From positions 149,557-213,556 of the forward strand of contig NZ_QPJL01000005.1 of assembly GCF_003337565.1 (NCBI RefSeq): a stretch of 64,000 bases of DNA. Reading direction: 5' to 3'. The notes under the pieces were generated by a model. The model saw only the letters and a program-made list of their open reading frames with translations. It was not told where the DNA came from and made no database searches. The translations under genes were made by a program, and so were the position numbers. The DNA is from Paracoccus lutimaris. Lineage in GTDB: Bacteria; Pseudomonadota; Alphaproteobacteria; Rhodobacterales; Rhodobacteraceae. Positions 1-8,693 of the stretch are shown piece after piece. Every line of letters starts with the position of its first letter. The stretch's first letter is position 1.

Positions 1-1
1 G

Positions 2-331
2 TGGGTCGACGGGGCGCTGGCCGAGGACGGGCTGGACGGCGCGCGCATCGTCACCATCTCGATCGACCCCGTGCATGACACGCCCGAGCAACTGGACCTG
101 ACCCGGCACGAGATCGGCGCCAGCGCGCGCTGGCTCTGGGTCACCGGCGGGTCGCAGGGCACGCAGCCGCTTCTGGACGCGCTGCGCTTTCCGCCCGGCC
201 CGGTCGAGGATCACGACCCGGTCTATCTGGTCGGCCGGCCCTGCGCCGGCAGCTTTACCCGCATCGTCGGCCTGCCCGACCCGGATGCGCTTTATGCCCT
301 TGCCGCGAACCTGCCGGAATGCGCGGGCTAA
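2..331 (+). CDS. SCO1/SenC-family protein, C-terminal part
   Basis: The 5' end lies outside the window. The visible 109 codons carry the SCO1/SenC/PrrC thioredoxin-fold signature TISIDPVHDTPEQL, followed by a region with a distal His-containing loop (VEDHDPVYLV), where the family places a copper-binding His. Known family role: copper delivery to the CuA site of cytochrome c oxidase or periplasmic thiol redox chemistry. The CxxxC copper motif would be upstream and cannot be checked. Its last 13 bases overlap the start of the following cytochrome gene, so the two are probably cotranscribed. Confidence 0.85.
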   Translation, partial: WVDGALAEDGLDGARIVTISIDPVHDTPEQLDLTRHEIGASARWLWVTGGSQGTQPLLDALRFPPGPVEDHDPVYLVGRPCAGSFTRIVGLPDPDALYALAANLPECAG

Positions 332-1095
332 TCCCGGCCCTGCTGCTGGCGGCCCTGCCGGTGGCCGCAGACGAGGGGCCGGGCGCGGCGCTTTACCTGC
401 GCGGCACCGGCGCCGAGGCGCGGCTGATGGGCGGCAAGCTGCGCGTCCCGGCGACGCGCTTTCCCTGTGCCGGTTGCCACGGTCAGGACGCGCGCGGCAG
501 CCGTGAGGGCGCGACCATCTTTCCCGCCATCGACTGGCCCGGCCTGACCGCGCCCGACCGCCCCGGCGGCGCCTATGACCGGGCGGGCTTCCTGCACGCC
601 GTGACCGATGGCGTCGCCCCGGACGGGCGCGAACTGGATCCGGCCATGCCGCGCTATGTCGCGGATGAGGCTGTGCTCGGGGCACTGATCGCCTTCCTGC
701 AAGGGATCGGCGCGGCCCAGCAACGCGGCATCACGCCCGGCGCGCTGCGCGTCAGTGCCGCGCCGGGCACGCCGGCGCAAGTCGGGCTTGAGGCCGCAGC
801 AAAGGCCTTCAACGCGCGCGGCGGGGCCTTTGGCCGGCGGATCGAGATCGTGACCCAGGGCGACATGGCCTTCGACGCGGACGAACTGGCCGAATTGCTG
901 GAGCCGCGCCTCGCGCAGCTTGACATGCCCGAAATCGCGGACCTGCCCGCCGAAAGCCGGCGCGCCTATCTGCACGGGCTGATGCTGGGCGAGGCGCTGA
1001 TCGCCTGCGGGCGCAGGCTGACCCGCGCCTGTCTGGAAACCACGCTGCCCAAGCTGGACCCCGCGCGGCTGCCGCGCGAGGGAATGCCGCCCTAG
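319..1095 (+). CDS. c-type cytochrome with a periplasmic-binding-protein-like tail
   Basis: A 258-residue exported protein. Residues 1-17 form a signal peptide ending AADEG. One haem motif CAGCH lies near residue 52, and the candidate distal Met is in the stretch DPAMPRY near 113. After about residue 150, the segment GLEAAAKAFNARGGAFGRRIEI resembles the start of Leu/Ile/Val-type ligand-binding proteins (AFNA-GG---G), but only about 100 residues follow, far fewer than a full binding domain. It may therefore be a shortened member of the cytochrome c/ABC-substrate-binding fusion family. It overlaps the SCO gene. Its stop TAG (1093-1095) interlocks with the stop of the convergent ABC ATPase in a CTAG. 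Confidence 0.75.
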   Translation: MRGLIPALLLAALPVAADEGPGAALYLRGTGAEARLMGGKLRVPATRFPCAGCHGQDARGSREGATIFPAIDWPGLTAPDRPGGAYDRAGFLHAVTDGVAPDGRELDPAMPRYVADEAVLGALIAFLQGIGAAQQRGITPGALRVSAAPGTPAQVGLEAAAKAFNARGGAFGRRIEIVTQGDMAFDADELAELLEPRLAQLDMPEIADLPAESRRAYLHGLMLGEALIACGRRLTRACLETTLPKLDPARLPREGMPP

Positions 1096-2924
1096 CCGTG
1101 CGTCACCGGATCGACCAGCACCCGATGGCCCGGCGCCACCTCATGATAGACCGAGGGGAGCGCGGCATAATCCACCGGAAAGATCGGCGAGGGGATCGGG
1201 CGGAACCGCAGATCCTCGGAGATCTTTTTCTGGCGCGGATCGGCCACCGGCACGGCGGACATCAACTGGCGCGTATAGCTGTGCTGGGGGTTTTCGAACA
1301 CCTGCCGGCGGCTGCCGATTTCGACGATCCGGCCCAGATACATGACCGCGACCTGATGGCTGACGCGTTCCACCACCGCCATGTCATGGCTGATGAACAG
1401 CATGGCGATGCCCAGCTCGCGCTGCAGCTCCATCAGCAGGTTCAGCACCTGCGCCTGCACCGAGACATCCAGCGCCGAGACCGCCTCGTCGGCGACGACA
1501 AGGCGCGGGTTCAGCGCAAGGGCGCGGGCAATGGCGATGCGCTGGCGCTGGCCGCCCGACATTTCATGCGGATAGCGGCGCATGAAGCTGCGCGGCAGCT
1601 CGACCCGGTCGAACAGCCCGGCGATGCGGGATTCGCGTTCGGCGCGGGTGCCGATGCCGTAATTCAGCATCGGTTCCTCGATCTGGTCGTAAAGCCGCAT
1701 ATGCGGGTCAAGGCTGGCAAAGGGGTCCTGAAAGATCATCTGCATGTTGCGCCGGGCGCGGCGCAATTCGCCCGGCCCCATGGCGATGATGTCCTGTCCG
1801 GCCAGTTGCACCTGACCCGAGGTCGGCTCGACCAGCCGCAGGACCGAGCGGCCCGCCGTGGTCTTGCCCGAACCGGATTCGCCGACCAGCGACAGGGTTT
1901 CGCCGGCATTCAGCGTGAATGAGACATCCTCGACCGCATGGACCTGCGCCACGGTGCGGCGCAAAAGCCCGCCCTTGACCGGAAAGCGGGTGCAAAGATG
2001 ACGGACCTCCAGCAGCGGCTCGGGTTTGCGGGCGGCGACGGGTTCCGGGGCCGCCGCCTCGCCCGCGCGCATCAGGCGCATGGGTTCGGGGGCGTCGCGG
2101 CCGGTCATCTCGCCCAGTCGCGGCACGGCGGCCAGCAGCGCCTTGGTGTAATCCTGCTGCGGACGTTCGAATATCTCGGTGACCGGGCCTTCCTCGACCT
2201 TGTTGCCACGGAACATGACGACGACGCGGTCGGCCATCTGCGCCACCACCGCCATGTCATGGGTGATGAACATCACCGCCATGCCGTTTTCGCGCTTGAG
2301 CCGGTCGATCAGCGCCAGAATCTCGGCCTGGATGGTCACATCCAGCGCGGTCGTCGGCTCGTCGCAGATCAGAAGGCGCGGCCGGCAGGCCATGGCCATG
2401 GCGATGACGACGCGCTGGCGCATGCCGCCCGACAGCTCATGCGGATATTGCTCCAGTCGGCGTTCGGGTTCGGGGATGCGCACCTCGCGCAGCAGTTCCA
2501 GCGCGCGGGCGCGGGCCTCGGCGCGGGTCAGGCCGCGATGGGTGATCAGCCCCTCGGAAAGCTGGTCGCCGATGGTGAAGACCGGGTTCAGCGCCGTCAT
2601 CGGTTCCTGAAAGATCATCGCGATCTCATTGCCGCGGATGCCCTGCATGGTGCGGCCGTCTTCCCGGGCGATGTCGATCCTTTCGCCATCCTCGCGCTGG
2701 AAAAGCAGCTTGCCCTTGGTGATCTCGCCGCCGCCGAACTCGACCAGCCGCATCAGCGAGAGCGAGCTGACCGATTTCCCCGAGCCGCTTTCGCCCACCA
2801 CGCAGACGCATTCGCCCGGGCGGATGTCGAATGACAGCTCGTTGACGCCGGTCACCGGGCCGTCATGGGTCTGAAACTCGACCCGCAATTTCTCGATAGA
2901 GACCAGCGGCTCTGTGTCCAGCAT
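1092..2924 (-). CDS. Peptide-type ABC transporter, fused double ATPase (DppD-DppF/GsiA type)
   Basis: About 610 residues carrying two complete ABC cassettes in tandem. Cassette one has Walker A GESGSGKSVSS, signature LSGGMRQRV and Walker B LLICDEPTTALDV. Cassette two has GESGSGKTTAG, MSGGQRQRIAIARA and LVVADEAVSALDV. Each ends in the oligopeptide-transporter C-terminal extension (for example PQHSYTRQLMSAVP). It would power the permeases encoded divergently at 6669-8649. I start it at the ATG at 2924 (MLDTEPLVSIEKL), preceded by AGGGGATGG. The same frame runs 30 codons further upstream, but that stretch has no family resemblance. Substrate is unknown, with oligopeptides or related compounds likely. 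Confidence 0.9.
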   Translation of the reverse strand: MLDTEPLVSIEKLRVEFQTHDGPVTGVNELSFDIRPGECVCVVGESGSGKSVSSLSLMRLVEFGGGEITKGKLLFQREDGERIDIAREDGRTMQGIRGNEIAMIFQEPMTALNPVFTIGDQLSEGLITHRGLTRAEARARALELLREVRIPEPERRLEQYPHELSGGMRQRVVIAMAMACRPRLLICDEPTTALDVTIQAEILALIDRLKRENGMAVMFITHDMAVVAQMADRVVVMFRGNKVEEGPVTEIFERPQQDYTKALLAAVPRLGEMTGRDAPEPMRLMRAGEAAAPEPVAARKPEPLLEVRHLCTRFPVKGGLLRRTVAQVHAVEDVSFTLNAGETLSLVGESGSGKTTAGRSVLRLVEPTSGQVQLAGQDIIAMGPGELRRARRNMQMIFQDPFASLDPHMRLYDQIEEPMLNYGIGTRAERESRIAGLFDRVELPRSFMRRYPHEMSGGQRQRIAIARALALNPRLVVADEAVSALDVSVQAQVLNLLMELQRELGIAMLFISHDMAVVERVSHQVAVMYLGRIVEIGSRRQVFENPQHSYTRQLMSAVPVADPRQKKISEDLRFRPIPSPIFPVDYAALPSVYHEVAPGHRVLVDPVTHG

Positions 2925-3157
2925 CGGCCATCCCCTGTCGAAAGCACTGGCCGACAGGCTAGCCCGGCGCCACGACATTGCAACCGGAAAGCGCCGGCAA
3001 CTTGTTTCTTGCAATTCGCCGGAAACCCGTCTGAAACTCGGGGGCAGTTTTCACGGGCGGAGATACCGCCGACACGGCAATAACCGAGAGGTTCCACAGC
3101 AAGCCCGGCCCATAAGGCCCCTGCCCGCGAATCACGGAACCCTTCCAACAGGAGTTA
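2925..3157. promoter_or_regulatory. Divergent promoter region of the ABC transporter
   Basis: This 233-bp gap separates the divergent ATPase gene and the first binding-protein gene, so it must hold promoters for both. I see a clear ribosome binding site (AGGAG, 3150-3154) before the plus gene and AGGGG before the minus gene. I find no convincing operator palindrome or riboswitch. Confidence 0.5.
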
Positions 3158-4861
3158 ATGATGAAACTGAAAACGCTGATGATGGGCGCGGTGGCGACCC
3201 TTGCCATGGCCCCGGCGGCATTTGCCGAGCGCGGCGCCGACGGGCAGGTGAATGTCATCCTGTGGCAGGCGCCCTCGACCATGAACCCGTATCTGTCCTC
3301 GGGGACCAAGGACATCATCGCCGCCAGCATGTCGCTTGAGCCGCTGGCCAATTTCGACCCGACCGGCAAGGTGGTGGCCCGGCTGGCCGCCGAGGTGCCC
3401 TCGCTGGAAAACGGCGGCATCGCCGAGGACCTGAAATCGGTGACCTGGAAATTGCAGCCGGGGCTGAAATGGTCGGATGGCAGCGCGCTGACCGCCGCAG
3501 ACGTGGTCTTCACCGCCAATTACTGCATGGACCCCAAGGGCGGCTGCGCGCAGCTGGCGAAATTCGAGGGCATCGAAAAGGTCGAGGCAGTGGACGACCT
3601 GACCGTCAAGGTCAGCTTCGCCGCGCCGCGCCCCGATCCCTTTTCGGCCTTTGTGGGCGGCCAGTCGCCGATCCTGCAAAAGGCGCAGTTCGAGAAATGC
3701 ATCGGCGAGGCCGCGCCGACCTGCACCGAGCAGAATTTCGGCCCGATCGGCACCGGCCCCTTCAAGGTGGTCGAGTTCCGCACCAATGACGTCATCAGCT
3801 ATGCCGCGAATGGCGAATATCGCGACCCGGCCAAGCCCGCATTCGCCACGCTGACCATCAAGGGCGGCGGCGATGCGGCGGCGGCGGCGCGCTCGGTTCT
3901 GGAAACCGGCGAATTCGACTATGCTTGGAACACCCAGCTTGCCCCCGATGTCATTCAGGGTATGGAGGCCAAGGGGCTGGGCAAGCTGTCGGTGGCCTTT
4001 GGCACGCTGGTCGAGCGCATGGTCGTCAACCTGAGCGACCCTTCGGTTGACCTGCCCGAGGGCGAGCGTTCGACCATCAAGCATCCGCACCCGATCCTGT
4101 CGGACGCCAAGGTGCGCAAGGCGCTGTCCATCGCCATCGACCGCCAGCTTCTGGCCGAGGTCGGCTACGGCCAGGCCGGCAAACCCACCTGCAACGTGGT
4201 GCCCGCGCCCGAGGCCTGGGCCTCGGACAACACCGCCTGCCTGACACAGGACATGGACGGCGCGCGCAAGCTGCTGGACGAGGCGGGCTGGGTGCCCGGC
4301 TCGGACGGCATCCGCGAAAAGGACGGCAAGCGGCTGAAGCTGGTCTTCCAGACCTCGGTCAACGCGGTGCGGCAGGACTTTCAGGCGCTGATCAAGCAAT
4401 GGTGGCAGGAAATCGGCGTCGAGACGGAACTCAAGACCATCGACGGCTCGGTCTTCTTTGGCTCTGACGCGGGCTCGCCCGACACGCTGCAGCGTTTCTA
4501 TGCCGATATCGAGATGTATGCGAACTTCTTCGAGGGCAACAATGCCGAGCCCTATCTGGCCAAGAACACCTGCGACAAGGCACCGGGGCCGGACAACCAG
4601 TGGCAGGGCGAAAACACCAGCCGCTATTGCGACCCGGAATATGACAAGCTGGTGGGGGAACTCGGCGCCATCGTCGACCCGGTCGAGCGCGGCGCCATGG
4701 GCAAGCGCATGAACGACATGGTGACCAAGGACAGCGACGCGATCATCCCGCTGATCTATCGCGGCACCGCCTCGGCCCATGCCAACAGCCTTGGCGGCGT
4801 CCAGCTGAACGCATGGGACACCGAGCTGTGGAACGTGGCCGACTGGCATCGCGTGAAGTAA
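3158..4861 (+). CDS. ABC transporter substrate-binding protein, family 5 (copy 1)
   Basis: A 567-residue periplasmic binding protein of the oligopeptide/dipeptide (SBP family 5) class. A Sec signal peptide ends at AFAERGADG. Family hallmarks include NPYLSSGTKD near residue 45, VTWKLQPGLKWSDGSALTAADV near 95-115, and the central KVRKALSIAIDRQ near 310. Length suits the family. AGGAG sits 4 bases before the first of two adjacent ATG codons. It heads the operon with a paralogue and two permeases. A strong terminator hairpin immediately follows it, which should make it the most highly expressed member, as is usual for binding proteins. Confidence 0.92.
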   Translation: MMKLKTLMMGAVATLAMAPAAFAERGADGQVNVILWQAPSTMNPYLSSGTKDIIAASMSLEPLANFDPTGKVVARLAAEVPSLENGGIAEDLKSVTWKLQPGLKWSDGSALTAADVVFTANYCMDPKGGCAQLAKFEGIEKVEAVDDLTVKVSFAAPRPDPFSAFVGGQSPILQKAQFEKCIGEAAPTCTEQNFGPIGTGPFKVVEFRTNDVISYAANGEYRDPAKPAFATLTIKGGGDAAAAARSVLETGEFDYAWNTQLAPDVIQGMEAKGLGKLSVAFGTLVERMVVNLSDPSVDLPEGERSTIKHPHPILSDAKVRKALSIAIDRQLLAEVGYGQAGKPTCNVVPAPEAWASDNTACLTQDMDGARKLLDEAGWVPGSDGIREKDGKRLKLVFQTSVNAVRQDFQALIKQWWQEIGVETELKTIDGSVFFGSDAGSPDTLQRFYADIEMYANFFEGNNAEPYLAKNTCDKAPGPDNQWQGENTSRYCDPEYDKLVGELGAIVDPVERGAMGKRMNDMVTKDSDAIIPLIYRGTASAHANSLGGVQLNAWDTELWNVADWHRVK

Positions 4862-4870
4862 CGACACTGG

Positions 4871-4909
4871 CCGGGCCGGTCCCCCATGCGGGGCCGGCCC
4901 GGTTTTCTC
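4871..4909 (+). terminator. Intrinsic terminator/attenuator between the two binding-protein genes
   Basis: A 13-bp stem (4871-4883 with 4890-4902, one G-U pair) with a 6-nt loop is followed by TTTTCTCTT. This is a textbook factor-independent terminator placed inside an apparent operon. It should let only part of the transcription continue into the second binding protein and the permeases, unless these have their own promoter. Confidence 0.8.
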
Positions 4910-4930
4910 TTGCACCGGGAAAAGACTGCC

Positions 4931-6643
4931 ATGACCCTTGGACCGACCGCCTCGGCGCTGGCACTGGCCGCGCTGCCTTTGACCGCCCTGACCGCCCCCG
5001 CCCTTGCCGAACGCGGCGCGGATGGCGAATTGCGCGTGCTTTACTGGCAGGCGCCGACGGTCCTGAACCCCTATCTTTCGACCGGGGCCAAAGATGTCGA
5101 TCCGGCCTCGATGGTGATCGAGCCCTTGGCGCAGGTCGCCCCCGATGGCAGCCTGACCCCGGTTCTGGCGGCCGAGATCCCCAGCCTTGAAAACGGCGGC
5201 ATCGCGGCCGATTACAGCGCGGTCACATGGAAGCTGAAGCCCGGCCTGTTGTGGTCCGATGGCAGCCCGGTCACCGCCGAGGACGTGAAATTCACCGCCG
5301 AATATTGCATGGACCCGGCCTTTGGCTGTGCGGTCCTGCAGGAATTCGAGGGCATTACCGGCGCCGAGGTGCTGGACGCGCAGACGGTGCGGCTGAATTT
5401 CGACGCGCCCCGTTTTGCCCCCTTGCAGGCCTTTGTCGGCGGCCGCACCCCGATCCTGCAAAAGGCGCAATTCGCCGCCTGCAAGGGCGCGGCGGGGGTC
5501 AGCTGCACGGCGCAGAATTTCGGCCCGCTTGGCACCGGCCCCTATAAGGTCGCGGATTTCCGCCCCGGCGATGTCGCCCAGTTCGAGCTGAACCCGAATT
5601 ACCGCGACGCCGCGAAACCCGCCTTCGCGCGGGTGACCGTCAAGGGCGGCGGCGATGCCATGGCCGCGGCCCGCGCCGTGCTGGAAAGCGCCGAATATGA
5701 TTTCGCCTGGAACCTGCAACTGCCGCCCGAAGCCGTCTCGGCGATGGAGGCCGCAGGCAAGGGCCGCGTGGTCGCGAGCTTTGGCTCGATGGTCGAGCGG
5801 ATCGACCTGAACCAGACGAACCCCTCGCCTGAACTGCCCGAGGGCGAGCGTTCGACCGTCAAGCATCCGCATCCCTTCCTGACCGATCCGGCGGTGCGCA
5901 AGGCGCTGTCCATGGCCATCGACCGCCAGATCATCGCCGAGCTGGCCTATGGCCCCGCCGGCAAGGCCACCTGCACCATCCTGCCCATGCCCGAGGCCTA
6001 TGCCCCCGAAGCCCCGGCCTGCCTGACCCAGGATCTGGAGGGGGCGCGCGCCCTGCTGGATCAGGCCGGCTGGGTTCCGGGGCCGGATGGCATCCGCGCC
6101 AAGGACGGCACCCGGCTGGCGCTGCTGTTCCAGACCACGGTGAACCCGGTGCGTCAGGACGAACAGGCGCTGGTCAAGCAATGGTGGTCGGAAATCGGCG
6201 TCGAGACGGAACTCAAGGCCGTGGACGGCGCCTCGTTCTTTGGCGCGGATCCGGGCAATCCCGACACCCAGACCAAGTTCTATGCCGATGTCGAAATGTA
6301 TACCGACGCCTATTACCTGCCCGACCCGGCATCATTCCTGAGCAAGTTCACCTGCGACCGCATCCCGACCCCCGAAACGCAATGGCAGGGCAACAATACG
6401 CCGCGTTTCTGCGACGCGGGCTATGATGCCGGCATCACCGAACTGCATGCCACCGGGGATCTGGCGCAGCGCCAGCAGTTTGCCAGAAAGCTGGATGCGC
6501 AGTTGGTCGGGGACGGCAATTATGCGCTGCCGCTGATCCATCGCGGCATGGTCTCGGCCCATGTGAACACGCTTTCGGGCATCGTCCCGAATGGCTGGGA
6601 GGGGCAGTTGTGGAACGTCGCCGACTGGAGCCGCGTGAAATGA
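4931..6643 (+). CDS. ABC transporter substrate-binding protein, family 5 (copy 2)
   Basis: A 570-residue paralogue of the preceding protein, collinear over its full length (AERGADGELRVLYWQAP, NGGIAADYSAVTWKLKPG, KALSMAIDRQ and the ending QLWNVADWSRVK match copy 1 closely). A tandem gene duplication is the simplest explanation. I choose the ATG at 4931 because it gives a proper signal peptide ending LAERG. An in-frame ATG at 4886 lies inside the terminator. The two copies probably present different ligands to one shared permease, which is inference. Confidence 0.9.
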   Translation: MTLGPTASALALAALPLTALTAPALAERGADGELRVLYWQAPTVLNPYLSTGAKDVDPASMVIEPLAQVAPDGSLTPVLAAEIPSLENGGIAADYSAVTWKLKPGLLWSDGSPVTAEDVKFTAEYCMDPAFGCAVLQEFEGITGAEVLDAQTVRLNFDAPRFAPLQAFVGGRTPILQKAQFAACKGAAGVSCTAQNFGPLGTGPYKVADFRPGDVAQFELNPNYRDAAKPAFARVTVKGGGDAMAAARAVLESAEYDFAWNLQLPPEAVSAMEAAGKGRVVASFGSMVERIDLNQTNPSPELPEGERSTVKHPHPFLTDPAVRKALSMAIDRQIIAELAYGPAGKATCTILPMPEAYAPEAPACLTQDLEGARALLDQAGWVPGPDGIRAKDGTRLALLFQTTVNPVRQDEQALVKQWWSEIGVETELKAVDGASFFGADPGNPDTQTKFYADVEMYTDAYYLPDPASFLSKFTCDRIPTPETQWQGNNTPRFCDAGYDAGITELHATGDLAQRQQFARKLDAQLVGDGNYALPLIHRGMVSAHVNTLSGIVPNGWEGQLWNVADWSRVK

Positions 6644-6668
6644 TGCGACCAAGGATACCGGAGGCCCC

Positions 6669-7676
6669 ATGCTGACATTCGCCCTGCGCCGGATCCTGCT
6701 GGCGATTCCGACGCTTTTGTTCATCTCGCTGGTGATCTTCCTGCTGCTTGAGGCATCGCCGGGCGACCCCCTGGGCGAGGTGCCCCTGACCGTCCCCCCC
6801 GAGGTCAAGGAACGCATGCGCGAGGCGCTGGGGCTGGGGCAGGCCTGGTATATCCGCTATGTCCTGTGGCTGAAGCAGTTCTTCTGGGTCGAGCCGCTTT
6901 ACTGGTGCGACCAGATTTTCGGCACCTCGTTCAGCGCCGGCCAGCAGCGCATCATCAGCTTTCAGTCGCGCAGCCCGGTTTTCGACGTGATCGCCCAGCG
7001 CCTGCCGCAGACGCTGACCGTCGTCGGCATGTCCTATCTGCTGGGGGTGCTGATCGCGATCCCGATCGGGATCATCTCGGCCTATCGGCAATACAGCTGG
7101 TTCGACCAGATCGGCACCTTCGTGTCGATGGTCGGGTTTTCGCTGCCGACCTTCTTTACCGGGGTGGTGTTCATCATCATCTTCGGGATCAAGCTGCAAT
7201 GGTTCCCGTCGATCTATGACACCACGCTGCGGGTCACCGACTGGGACAGCTTTGTCATGCAGGTGCGCCAGATGGTGATGCCGGTCACTGTGCTGGCGCT
7301 TTACAACGCTGCGCAGATCAGCCGCTTCATGCGCGCCTCGATGCTGGACAACCTGCGCCAGGACTATGTGCGCACCGCCCGCGCCAAGGGCCTGTCGGAG
7401 CGTACGGTGGTGCTGAAGCACGTCCTGCGCAACTCGCTGATCCCGGTGGTCACCGTGATCGCGCTGGGGCTGCCGGTGGTCTTTGGCGGCGCGCTGATCA
7501 CCGAGCAGGTCTTCAAGGTGAACGGCATCGGCCAGCTGCTGATCCTTGCGATCCATGCCAATGACATTCCCATGGTGATGACCCTGACCTTCATCTTTGC
7601 CATCCTGATCGTCAGCTTCACGCTGATCGCCGACCTGCTTTACGGCGTGCTTGACCCGAGGATCCGCTATGACTGA
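6669..7676 (+). CDS. ABC transporter permease, DppB/OppB type
   Basis: A 335-residue inner-membrane permease. It begins with the DppB-type N-terminus LRRILLAIPTLLFISLVIF, followed by a periplasmic loop and about five more membrane segments. The EAA cytoplasmic loop, which contacts the ATPase, is visible as VRTARAKGLSERTVVLKHVLRN near residue 235. It follows the second binding protein by 25 bp and overlaps the next permease by 8 bases, so the two are translationally coupled. Confidence 0.92.
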   Translation: MLTFALRRILLAIPTLLFISLVIFLLLEASPGDPLGEVPLTVPPEVKERMREALGLGQAWYIRYVLWLKQFFWVEPLYWCDQIFGTSFSAGQQRIISFQSRSPVFDVIAQRLPQTLTVVGMSYLLGVLIAIPIGIISAYRQYSWFDQIGTFVSMVGFSLPTFFTGVVFIIIFGIKLQWFPSIYDTTLRVTDWDSFVMQVRQMVMPVTVLALYNAAQISRFMRASMLDNLRQDYVRTARAKGLSERTVVLKHVLRNSLIPVVTVIALGLPVVFGGALITEQVFKVNGIGQLLILAIHANDIPMVMTLTFIFAILIVSFTLIADLLYGVLDPRIRYD

Positions 7677-8649
7677 ACCCAGCGATCTGTTGGTCGAGGA
7701 AACCGCCTCGAATGCCGCGGCCCCCGGCGCCGAAGCACTGCCGCCCGCAAATCCGGTCGAGGCCGGCGCCCCTGCCCGCAGCCAGTGGCGCGATGTCTGG
7801 CGGCAGTTTCGCAGCCATCGCGGCGCCATGGTGGCGCTGGTGCTGTTTGTCAGCATCATCCTGTTCGTCGCCATCGGGCCATGGCTCTGGACCATCGATC
7901 CGACCTTTGTCGATTACCGCGCCCGCAATCAGGGCTTCAGCATGGCCCATCCCCTGGGCACCGACCAGCTGGGCCGGGACATGCTGGCGCGGATGATGAC
8001 GGGGGGGCGGGTCTCGATCGCGGTGGGGCTGGTCGCGATGTCGATCGCGCTGACGCTGGGCAGCCTGATCGGGGTCGTCTCGGGCTATTTCAAGCGGCTG
8101 GACGCGCCGCTGATGCGGCTGACCGAGCTGTTTCTGGCGCTGCCGCTGCTGCCCTTGCTGTTGCTGATGGTGACGCTGTTTCGCGAGCCTCTGGGCCAGA
8201 AGCTGGGGCCGGCGGGCGGGACCTTTCTGCTGATCGTCTCGGCCATCGGCGTGACCTCGTGGATGCAGACGGCGCGGATCGTCAGGGGCGATGTTCTGGG
8301 CCTGAAAGAGCGCGAGTTCATTCTGGCGGCGAAATCCATCGGCACGCCCGCGCCGCGCATGATCCTGCGTCATGTGCTGCCCAATGTGATCTCGCCGATC
8401 ATGGTGGCGGCGACGCTGGGGATCGCGACAGCGATCATCACCGAAAGCGCGCTGTCCTTTCTCGGGCTGGGGTTTCCGCCGGATTTCCCGACCTGGGGAC
8501 GGTTGCTGTTCGATGCGGTGGACCAGATGCAGCAATATCCGTGGCGGGTGATCCTGCCGGGCGCGTTCATTTCGCTGACGGTTCTGTCGGTGAACTATAT
8601 CGGCGACGGGCTGCGGGACGCGATGGATCCCCGCATTCGCGGGCGGTGA
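7669..8649 (+). CDS. ABC transporter permease, DppC/OppC type
   Basis: A 326-residue inner-membrane protein with the DppC N-terminal pattern: a cytoplasmic tail of about 45 residues, then RSHRGAMVALVLFVSIIL and the loop HPLGTDQLGRDMLARMM. The EAA loop is visible as FILAAKSIGTPAPRMILRHVLPN. The ATG at 7669 overlaps the end of the DppB gene. A TTG six codons upstream is in frame but less likely. It ends the operon. A hairpin and a dispersed repeat follow. Confidence 0.92.
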   Translation: MTEPSDLLVEETASNAAAPGAEALPPANPVEAGAPARSQWRDVWRQFRSHRGAMVALVLFVSIILFVAIGPWLWTIDPTFVDYRARNQGFSMAHPLGTDQLGRDMLARMMTGGRVSIAVGLVAMSIALTLGSLIGVVSGYFKRLDAPLMRLTELFLALPLLPLLLLMVTLFREPLGQKLGPAGGTFLLIVSAIGVTSWMQTARIVRGDVLGLKEREFILAAKSIGTPAPRMILRHVLPNVISPIMVAATLGIATAIITESALSFLGLGFPPDFPTWGRLLFDAVDQMQQYPWRVILPGAFISLTVLSVNYIGDGLRDAMDPRIRGR

Positions 8650-8661
8650 TTGCGTCACCGC
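8643..8661 (+). terminator. Hairpin at the end of the ABC operon
   Basis: GCGGTGA (8643-8649, including the stop codon) pairs with TCACCGC (8655-8661) across a 5-nt loop. No U tract follows directly. A copy of the dispersed GGATATTT repeat begins 5 bases later, so hairpin and repeat may act together as the 3' end. Confidence 0.4.
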
Positions 8662-8665
8662 CGCA

Positions 8666-8688
8666 TGGATATTTGAGTGAAGAAGAAA
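8666..8688 (+). repeat. Dispersed intergenic repeat, copy 1
   Basis: A 23-base copy of the repeat with core GGATATTTGAGTGAAGAA. It lies between the convergent stops of the DppC-type permease and thiamine pyrophosphokinase, in the sense orientation of the permease gene. Identical 23-base copies occur at 18398 and 32531, with two more near 50.1 kb. Confidence 0.85.
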
Positions 8689-8693
8689 GTGGT

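Noticed and set aside
2925..3014. N-terminal extension of the fused ABC ATPase to 3014
   Set aside because: Thirty extra codons have no ABC resemblance, and a good ribosome binding site precedes the inner ATG at 2924.
3155..6181. A 3-kb open frame on the minus strand opposite both binding-protein genes
   Set aside because: Its product is rich in His, Arg, Gly and Gln without any family resemblance and mirrors the duplicated genes. Long antisense frames are expected at this GC content because of third-position G/C bias.
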